64,000 bases of DNA, from NCBI GenBank assembly GCA_944390045.1, contig CALXOO010000005.1, positions 1 through 64,000 of the forward strand, written 5' to 3'. Below, in pieces: positions 58,418 through 64,000 of the stretch. Positions within the stretch are counted from its first letter, which is position 1. Each line of letters starts with the position of its first letter. This DNA is from an uncultured Spirochaetales bacterium. GTDB taxonomy: Bacteria; Spirochaetota; Spirochaetia; Sphaerochaetales; Sphaerochaetaceae. The notes below the pieces were generated by a model, which saw nothing but the letters and a program-made list of their open reading frames with translations, did no database searches and was not told where the DNA came from. The position numbers and the translations under genes are program-made.

Positions 58418-59266
58418 GTGAACCTTATTCTGATGAAGAGGCAGCTTTCAGCCGAAGTGTTCGAGATGGAGGTCTCTGCTCCGCTCATCGCACGGGAGCG
58501 CAGGGCAGGGCAGTTCGTCGTCCTCCAGCTTGGCGACGACTTCAATGAGAGAATTCCGCTTACAATCGCTGATGCTGATCCGCTCAAGGGAAGCATCACA
58601 CTCATATTCCAGGCCGTTGGCGAGAGCACGCACCGTCTGGCCAGACTCAGCGAGGGTGATTATATCGCGAATCTGCTTGGTCCGCTCGGCAGACCGACAG
58701 ATGTGCACAGATACGGCAGGGTGGTCGTTGTCGGAGGCGGAATCGGAGTGGCGCCGGCCTTCCCGATCGCACAGGCGATGAAGGCCGCCGGAAACGAGGT
58801 GCGCGTCATCATGGGTGCCAGGAACAGCAGCCTGCTGATCTTCCGCGACCGGATGAGAAGCGTTGATCCTGATACAATCATTGTCACGGATGACGGCTCG
58901 GAGGGAATCAAGGGTCTGGTCACGGCTCCGCTTGACGAGCTGTGCCGGGACTGGAAGCCGGACTGTGTGGTGGCGATCGGTCCCGCAGTGATGATGAAGT
59001 TCTGTGCACAGACCACACAGAAGTACGGAATACACACGCTGGTCTCTCTCAACACGATTATGATAGACGGGACCGGAATGTGCGGCGGCTGCAGGGTGGT
59101 CGTCGGAGGAAAGATGAAATTCGTCTGCGTCGAGGGACCCGAATTCGACGGTCACCAGGTCGACTGGGACAACCTCCTGCAGAGACAGGCGACATTCAGG
59201 GATTTCGAGCGTGAGCATCATCACAAGTGCCACATTGATCTTCAGATAGAGGAGGGAAGGGCATGA
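58418..59266 (+). CDS. nfnA: NfnA-like ferredoxin-NADP reductase subunit (FAD and 2Fe-2S)
   Basis: The 282-residue flavoprotein has an N-terminal FAD domain (ERIPLTIADAD, about residues 44-54), an NAD-binding VVVVGGGIGVAPAFPIAQ (about 101-118) and the C-terminal 2Fe-2S cysteines in DGTGMCGGCRVVVG...FVCVEGPEFDGH. This is the small subunit of electron-bifurcating NADH-dependent ferredoxin:NADP oxidoreductase, also annotated as sulfide dehydrogenase beta. GGAGGGAAGG precedes the GTG start. It overlaps the large subunit by 4 bases. Confidence 0.93.
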   Translation: MNLILMKRQLSAEVFEMEVSAPLIARERRAGQFVVLQLGDDFNERIPLTIADADPLKGSITLIFQAVGESTHRLARLSEGDYIANLLGPLGRPTDVHRYGRVVVVGGGIGVAPAFPIAQAMKAAGNEVRVIMGARNSSLLIFRDRMRSVDPDTIIVTDDGSEGIKGLVTAPLDELCRDWKPDCVVAIGPAVMMKFCAQTTQKYGIHTLVSLNTIMIDGTGMCGGCRVVVGGKMKFVCVEGPEFDGHQVDWDNLLQRQATFRDFEREHHHKCHIDLQIEEGRA

Positions 59267-60741
59267 CCAGGGAAGAGTTGGATCTGGAGGCCAGAAAGAC
59301 GCTGGAAAGCCTCCCCGAAGAGCTCAGTGTCAAGGACAGGATGGCCATAGACGTCTGTCCGATGCCCAGTCAGGATCCGGCGGCAAGGTGCCGCAACATG
59401 GACGAAGTCGCCCTCGGCTATGGTGAGGACCAGGCCGTGCTTGAGGCAAAGCGCTGTCTGAACTGCAAGAACCACCCCTGCGTGGATCTGTGTCCTGTCG
59501 GAATTGACATACCCCGTTTTGTCGGACTAGTGGCACAGCGGAAGTTTGCCGAGGCACTGGATGTGATTCAGGAGAGCAGTCTCCTTCCCTCAATCTGCGG
59601 ACGCGTCTGTCCCCAGGAGAACCAGTGCCAGAAGAACTGTACAGTCGGCAGGGCGCACAAGAGTGTTGACAAGGCGGTCGCAATCGGACGCATCGAGCGC
59701 TTTGTCGCCGACTGGGCCAGGGAGAACGGAGTCTCGACGGTTCCGGCTGTTGCTCCCGATACAGGGAAGAAGGTCGCCGTTGTCGGAAGCGGCCCCGCAT
59801 CAATCGCCGCCGCTGCAGATCTCAGGAGGGCCGGCCACGACGTCTGGATGTTTGAGGCCCTTCACAAGACCGGCGGCGTGCTGGTGTACGGCATTCCTGA
59901 GTTCCGCCTTCCGAAGAAGCTCGTCGAGACTGAGATCGACAAGCTGCGCCAGATGGGTGTCCATATCGAGACCAACTACCTTGTCGGACGCACACGTACC
60001 ATCCACGAGCTGATGGAGGAGGATGGATTCGACTCCATCTTCATCGCCACCGGTGCCGGGCTGCCTAAGTTCATGAACATCCCGGGAGAGAATTATGTGG
60101 GTGTGTTCTCTGCGAATGAGTATCTGACCCGCAGCAATCTCATGAAGGCCTATGATGGTAAGGATGCGCAGACTCCGCTCTATCACGCCAGGAGAGTCGC
60201 CGTGTTCGGAGGCGGAAACGTGGCCATGGATGCGGCCCGTACGGCCCTGCGCCTGGGTGCCGAGAATGTCACGGTCATCTACCGCAGGACACGCGGAGAG
60301 ATGCCTGCGAGGCGCGAGGAAGTGGAGCATGCCCATGAAGAAGGCGTGGACTTCCTCATGCTGAGCCAGCCGGTCGCGATAACTGCGGACGAGACTGGCC
60401 GCGTCAACGGGGTGACGATCAGGAAGTGTGAGCTCGGTGAGCCTGATGAGTCAGGAAGGCGCAAGCCCGTTGAGATCGAGGGCAGCGACTACACGCTTCC
60501 ATTTGACTGCGTGATCGTGGCTATCGGCAACGCTTCCAACCCGCTGATCAAGATGACGACACCTGAAATCGAGGTCAACAGCAGAGGCAATTTCATTGTT
60601 GATGAGGCCACCGGAGAGACTTCCATCAAGGGCGTCTTCGCAGGCGGTGATATCGTCCTTGGAGCTGCGACGGTAATCCTGGCTATGGGCCAGGGCCGCC
60701 GTGCGGCAGCTGCGATGAACAGGTATCTGGAGAGCAGGTGA
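59263..60741 (+). CDS. nfnB: NfnB-like large subunit (GltD-type flavoprotein)
   Basis: The 492-residue protein has N-terminal 4Fe-4S cysteines (CLNCKNHPCVDLCPVGI, about residues 66-82, and CGRVCPQENQCQKNC, about 110-124), an FAD-binding VVGSGPASIAAAADL (about 172) and a second NADPH-binding FGGGNVAMDAAR (about 322). With NfnA it couples NADH and reduced ferredoxin to make NADPH in anaerobes. GltD, its relative, is excluded by the NfnA partner and absence of gltB. Confidence 0.93.
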   Translation: MTREELDLEARKTLESLPEELSVKDRMAIDVCPMPSQDPAARCRNMDEVALGYGEDQAVLEAKRCLNCKNHPCVDLCPVGIDIPRFVGLVAQRKFAEALDVIQESSLLPSICGRVCPQENQCQKNCTVGRAHKSVDKAVAIGRIERFVADWARENGVSTVPAVAPDTGKKVAVVGSGPASIAAAADLRRAGHDVWMFEALHKTGGVLVYGIPEFRLPKKLVETEIDKLRQMGVHIETNYLVGRTRTIHELMEEDGFDSIFIATGAGLPKFMNIPGENYVGVFSANEYLTRSNLMKAYDGKDAQTPLYHARRVAVFGGGNVAMDAARTALRLGAENVTVIYRRTRGEMPARREEVEHAHEEGVDFLMLSQPVAITADETGRVNGVTIRKCELGEPDESGRRKPVEIEGSDYTLPFDCVIVAIGNASNPLIKMTTPEIEVNSRGNFIVDEATGETSIKGVFAGGDIVLGAATVILAMGQGRRAAAAMNRYLESR

Positions 60742-61229
60742 TGGATTACGGCTGCAGCCGCTTCCTCACTTTCCTGCCGGAGGCGATAGACAAGTTCGCC
60801 GCATTCGGCGAGATAGTCCGCAACTGCTCTGTCTTCGACCAGATTGCGGACAGGCATGCCTTTCTGGAGTCAGTGATCAAGCGTGAGAAACTGCAGTCAA
60901 CCGGCATCGGTCACAGCGTGGCCATAGCCCATGGCAAGGTTCCTCACCTGGACCGGACCAGAATCGCCCTGGGGCTGAGTCAGGACGGAATCCGCTTCGA
61001 TGACATCTTCCCTCAGCCCGTGCACCTGGTTTTCCTCATTGCCAGCTGTCCTACGAAACAGACAGAGTATGTGAAGGCGCTTTCCTCACTGCTCAGCTGG
61101 GTTCATGATGATGAGCTCAGGGCCTGTCTGATAGAGCACAGATTCACTTCCAGCCGGGCCGCCGGCTTCATGAGCATGATGGAAAGTCAGGACTTCCGTC
61201 CGGCAGACCAGCAGACATCTTCTCTGTGA
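60741..61229 (+). CDS. PTS EIIA-2 domain protein, PtsN-like
   Basis: The 162-residue protein is a fructose/nitrogen-type EIIA: TGIGHSVAIAHGKVP (about residues 56-70) contains the phosphorylated His, where the family form is GIGxGxAxPHxR. No EIIB or EIIC is adjacent, so a regulatory PtsN-like role is likely, receiving phosphate from HPr. It starts at ATG in the last base of the nfnB stop. Its 3' end overlaps the cyclo-ligase gene by 62 bases. Confidence 0.85.
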   Translation: MDYGCSRFLTFLPEAIDKFAAFGEIVRNCSVFDQIADRHAFLESVIKREKLQSTGIGHSVAIAHGKVPHLDRTRIALGLSQDGIRFDDIFPQPVHLVFLIASCPTKQTEYVKALSSLLSWVHDDELRACLIEHRFTSSRAAGFMSMMESQDFRPADQQTSSL

Positions 61230-61707
61230 CCAGCATGTCAACTCTGAGATCATGATCTTCGGCATCGAAGTCCAGAATCCTGGATGAGCTGACAACTCCG
61301 ATTGTGAACACCCTGCGGCCCTGCATGTAGCGGTCGTAGCAACCAAGTCCTCTTCCAAGCCTCACTCCGTCAGACCTGAATGCAAGCGCCGGGATGACCA
61401 TCACAGAGTCTTCATCCGGCTCCACTCCAGCGCCCGTGGCCTCCATCACTCCATATGCCCCTCTCACGAGCCCTCCGGTATAGAGCCGGAAGAGCATACT
61501 GTTTCCCTCCATTGAGGGAAGGGCAATGCGGGGCCCGATCCCGTACAGTGGCCTTATGTCCACTTCGTCAGGAAGAGGGTGGTAAAGAAAGAGGATTCCT
61601 GCTCCGGCAACTTTCTCAATAGAGGAGAGGGCAGAGCAGATCGCAATGCTGTCCTTTTCAGGTACAGCCTTTCCCCTCAGCATCCGTCTCAAAGACCACT
61701 TGTCCAA
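61168..61707 (-). CDS. 5-formyltetrahydrofolate cyclo-ligase family protein
   Basis: The 179-residue protein has the family end motif RLGRGLGCYDRYM (about residues 117-129), the nucleotide-binding LRRMLRGKAV start and LPSMEGNSMLF. It converts 5-formyl-THF to methenyl-THF with ATP, recycling an inhibitory folate. It overlaps the preceding ecfT gene by 19 bases and the convergent PtsN-like gene by 62 bases. Confidence 0.88.
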   Translation of the reverse strand: MDKWSLRRMLRGKAVPEKDSIAICSALSSIEKVAGAGILFLYHPLPDEVDIRPLYGIGPRIALPSMEGNSMLFRLYTGGLVRGAYGVMEATGAGVEPDEDSVMVIPALAFRSDGVRLGRGLGCYDRYMQGRRVFTIGVVSSSRILDFDAEDHDLRVDMLVTEKMSAGLPDGSPDFPSCS

Positions 61708-62408
61708 AGCAGGCCTCCTGTAATGGCTGCGAGAATGGCGAGCAGGGGAATATCTCCCGCACCCGGACCCTGCACATTCTGCAGCCTGTATGGGTCATAG
61801 GATCTTGCGATCAGGGCATCAGCCCTGTCGGATACTCCGTCCAGCAGCTGCGATACAAGGGAGACGGTTAGTTCTCCTGTACTGCGCACCGGATGTCTGA
61901 GGAATGATGCTCCCCGTGCCTTTCTTGCCTGCGATATGTTCATTGCAGTGTCGAAAATCATCGGAATCATCGAGAGAGTCAGCTGCACTGCCGATGCGAA
62001 TGAGCAGGCGTGACGGCCCAGGACCGGGTGAAGCAGCCGGCCGAGTGCGGAGGCAAGATCATCAATGCTTGTGCAGTCTATGAATGCGAGGGATGCCAGC
62101 AGTGACATGGCGAAACGCAGTGTCTCCACTGTTGAGATGAAGATTCCTGATCCCTGCAGGAGCTCGCTGGCCATGATGAAGACGGCAAGAACAGCGAATA
62201 CAGGACCGTCATGGACATACTGGGCAAGTGGAATGCGGCGGACGGTGCAGGCGGCGGCAAGTGCCAGTGAGAGTACAAGCGCATAGACCGGGGAAGCAAT
62301 GTTCACGGCTATGCAGTAGACCAGCAGGAGGGCCAGCTTGGAAAGGGGGTGGCAGCGGTCGATCCAGCGGTCAAGGTCCCTTGTGTGGAAGATCATGCCT
62401 GCAGCCAT
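61689..62408 (-). CDS. ECF transporter transmembrane (T) subunit
   Basis: The 239-residue membrane protein has about five helices and the two Ala-Arg-Gly coupling motifs, the first recognisable as QARKARGASFL (about residues 163-173), the second near DRADALIARSYD (about 212-223), typical of EcfT/CbiQ/BioN. It couples the ATPase to a vitamin-binding S subunit that is not in the window. It overlaps the ATPase gene by 16 bases. Confidence 0.88.
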   Translation of the reverse strand: MAAGMIFHTRDLDRWIDRCHPLSKLALLLVYCIAVNIASPVYALVLSLALAAACTVRRIPLAQYVHDGPVFAVLAVFIMASELLQGSGIFISTVETLRFAMSLLASLAFIDCTSIDDLASALGRLLHPVLGRHACSFASAVQLTLSMIPMIFDTAMNISQARKARGASFLRHPVRSTGELTVSLVSQLLDGVSDRADALIARSYDPYRLQNVQGPGAGDIPLLAILAAITGGLLWTSGL

Positions 62409-63136
62409 GAGAAGTCCTCCAGCGGGAGCGAGGGCACATACACATCGGCCCTGCGCAGCTCGTCAAGGCTTTCCTCTGGCCGGTACTGCCCGCACATGTG
62501 CCCGCTGTTCATTATCAGCACCTTTGTCGTGTGGCGCAGGAACTTCTCTACCTCGTGCGACACCACGAGTATCGTATGTCCCTCCTGATGAAGACGCACC
62601 AGCGATGAGAGAACCAGTCTTGTTGAAGGGTAGTCAAGTGCGCTGAATGGTTCATCGAGAAAAATGATGTCCGGACGCATTGCGAGCACCCCTGCGATCG
62701 TCAGTCTGCGCTTCTCTCCTCCGGAAAGGCTTGCCGGCCGCTGCCGGCGGACTTTGTCCAGTTCCATCACAGCGATCACTTCTTCACGGACAGACTCCAC
62801 TTCCTCTCTGCTCCAGCCAAGATTCAGTGGCCCGAATGCGATATCCTTTTCCACTGTCTCGCCGACAAACTGCAGCTGGGCATCCTGGAAGACCAGCGCC
62901 ATCCGCTTCAGTCTCTCACGCCTGTTCTTTGTCAGGTCCACGCCGTCCAGTACTATTCTTCCGCTGTCAGGCTGTATGAGGCCTTTGAGAGCCCTCAGCA
63001 GCTGGCTCTTTCCTGCGCCGTTGCGGCCGCACAGCACTGCGAAGTCGCCGCGCTCCAGTGTGAAGGAGACGGAGGACAGAATCCGGCGGTCTCCTAGTTT
63101 GAGTGAGAGATTCTCTACAGACAGAAGGTCCTGCAT
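62393..63136 (-). CDS. ECF transporter ATP-binding (A) subunit
   Basis: The 247-residue ATPase has Walker A CGRNGAGKSQLLRAL (about residues 36-50), the Q-loop in VFQDAQLQFVGETVEKDIAFGP (about 81-102), the signature LSGGEKRRLTIAGVL and Walker B FLDEPFSALD. The QFVGETVxxDIAFGPxN segment is characteristic of EcfA/CbiO/BioM. Only one ATPase is encoded, as in BioMNY-type systems. No Shine-Dalgarno; TAGAAT ends 6 bases before the ATG. Confidence 0.9.
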   Translation of the reverse strand: MQDLLSVENLSLKLGDRRILSSVSFTLERGDFAVLCGRNGAGKSQLLRALKGLIQPDSGRIVLDGVDLTKNRRERLKRMALVFQDAQLQFVGETVEKDIAFGPLNLGWSREEVESVREEVIAVMELDKVRRQRPASLSGGEKRRLTIAGVLAMRPDIIFLDEPFSALDYPSTRLVLSSLVRLHQEGHTILVVSHEVEKFLRHTTKVLIMNSGHMCGQYRPEESLDELRRADVYVPSLPLEDFSWLQA

Positions 63137-63142
63137 GGCGCC

Positions 63143-63148
63143 ATTCTA
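63143..63148 (-). promoter_or_regulatory. -10-like hexamer directly in front of the ECF ATPase gene
   Basis: TAGAAT on the minus strand ends 6 bases before the ATG, with no Shine-Dalgarno between. Confidence 0.45.
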
Positions 63149-63181
63149 GCTGGAGAGGTGCAAAAGGAGAAGGCTTTCCGA

Positions 63182-63187
63182 TATAAT
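63182..63187 (+). promoter_or_regulatory. -10 box of the peptide-type permease gene
   Basis: A perfect TATAAT ends 11 bases before the ATG, predicting a leader of about 5 bases. No convincing -35 is seen. Confidence 0.5.
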
Positions 63188-63198
63188 TCCCTCCCGTA

Positions 63199-64000
63199 AT
63201 GGCAGCAAGTATCATCAAAAGGCTATTGTCGCTGGTCCTGACACTTTTCCTGGTGTCAGCTGCCGTGTATGCGATCGCCAGCGCGATTCCCGGGCAGAGA
63301 TCCCAGATCCTGATGGGGGATGCCGTCACATCGTATTCCAGCGGCATCCAGGATGAGTGGCCAGGCTATTTTGACTGGCTGGGCAGGGTCCTGCGCCTGG
63401 ACTTCGGGCGCAGTGCCTTCGGCTCACAGGATGTCTGCAGTCTCATTGCCTCTCGCATTCCGCTGACGGCGGCCCTTTCTCTGACCTCACTTGCTCTCGC
63501 GCTGGCAATCAGCCTGTCGATGACAGCTCTCGTGCGGCTTGACCGCTCACGCCTTTCCAGGTTCCTGTACAATACGGTCTCAACTGGCAGCATGTCGCTT
63601 CCGTCTTTCATCCTGGCTCTGCTTCTCATACTGGTCTTCGCCGTCGCACTGGGACTTCTGCCATCTGGTGGCTATGTCCCGTTCTCTGCTGATCCGGTGC
63701 GCTGCATCCGTTCCCTCATACTGCCTTCATTCTCCCTGGCGCTCATACACTGCGGACTCATCATGAGAATTACGGATTCGGCTCTGGAGCGAGAAGAGAG
63801 GAGGGCTTATGTTCCTTCTGCGCGTTCACGTGGTCTTGGAGAGTGGCGCATTGTGAGCATCCATGAAGGTGTGAACATACTTGGAGAGCTTGCCGCGGTC
63901 AGCATGCAGTCCCTGGCGGGGCTTTTCACCTCGTCCGCCGCAGTAGAGTACATATTCGCACTGCCCGGTCTTGGCTCCCTCACTGTCGAGGCTGTGGGGC
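63199..64000 (+). CDS. DppB/OppB-type ABC transporter permease (partial, runs off the window)
   Basis: At least 267 residues are visible. The N-terminal helix IIKRLLSLVLTLFLVSAAVYAIASAIPG, the periplasmic domain, the LLPSGGYVPFSAD segment and the conserved end FALPGLGSLTVEAVG match the first permease of dipeptide/oligopeptide/nickel transporters. The cytoplasmic loop carries ARSRGLGEWRI where the family has ARAKGL. The periplasmic loop between helices 1 and 2 is shorter than usual. Further subunits probably follow beyond the window. Confidence 0.85.
   Translation, partial: MAASIIKRLLSLVLTLFLVSAAVYAIASAIPGQRSQILMGDAVTSYSSGIQDEWPGYFDWLGRVLRLDFGRSAFGSQDVCSLIASRIPLTAALSLTSLALALAISLSMTALVRLDRSRLSRFLYNTVSTGSMSLPSFILALLLILVFAVALGLLPSGGYVPFSADPVRCIRSLILPSFSLALIHCGLIMRITDSALEREERRAYVPSARSRGLGEWRIVSIHEGVNILGELAAVSMQSLAGLFTSSAAVEYIFALPGLGSLTVEAVG

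Overview
The window is a gene-dense bacterial chromosome segment with no mobile element, CRISPR array or rRNA. I place it in the spirochaetes, most likely a fermentative, host-associated Sphaerochaetaceae/Treponemataceae-like anaerobe. This rests on the gene set and arrangement (carD-ispD-ispF, an lpt-rpoN-hpf-hprK-ptsH string, NfnAB, ThyX) and on solute-binding proteins whose signal peptides end in FAGG-type sites. The assignment is inference; no marker gene such as 16S is present.

Layout. 1-6003: end of priA, then def-fmt-patatin-radical SAM in 4-base overlaps, and a two-subunit fumarase. 6088-11460: FKBP lipoprotein, HAD phosphatase, HdeD-like membrane protein, a large internally duplicated lipoprotein and an XRE regulator. 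11568-19368: a complete histidine operon, hisGDCBHAF(IE), preceded by a promoter, a His-codon leader peptide and a terminator (attenuator), and followed by a pentapeptide-repeat gene. 19534-24592: radC, a MerR regulator, and a carbohydrate ABC transporter lacking its ATPase plus a sugar isomerase-like gene. 24765-30069: nucleotidyltransferase, GNAT, radical SAM enzyme with TetR regulator, nitroreductase, and an aldo/keto reductase whose 5' end is fused to the antisense of an alpha/beta-hydrolase remnant. 30118-33437: amino-acid ABC transporter with two paralogous binding proteins. 33465-39591: MATE exporter, aspartokinase, MsmX/UgpC-type ATPase (probable energiser of the sugar permeases), TetR, CorC-like protein. 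39960-46712: KaiC-like ATPase, ispF/ispD/carD, malQ-rsmE-thyX and a DNA glycosylase. 46688-58049: membrane protein and esterase, uvrC, holA, LexA-like repressor, HPr, HprK, Hpf, sigma-54, LptB/A/C, RseC-like, YmdB-like. 58272-64000: tRNA-Leu, NfnAB, PtsN-like protein, formyl-THF cyclo-ligase, ECF transporter T and A subunits, and the start of a peptide-type ABC permease.

How it works together. HPr, HprK and PtsN-like EIIA without sugar-specific EII components suggest a regulatory PTS. LptABC with sigma-54 and RseC-like points to envelope functions. The his operon and amino-acid transporter promoters share TGCA-N6/7-TGCA dyads, suggesting a common amino-acid regulator.

The most striking global observation is that many operon-leading genes lack a Shine-Dalgarno sequence and instead have a -10-like hexamer exactly 6-7 bases before the ATG (def, fumA, HAD gene, malQ, carD, uvrC, hprK, ecfA; others are close). 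This predicts widespread leaderless mRNAs.
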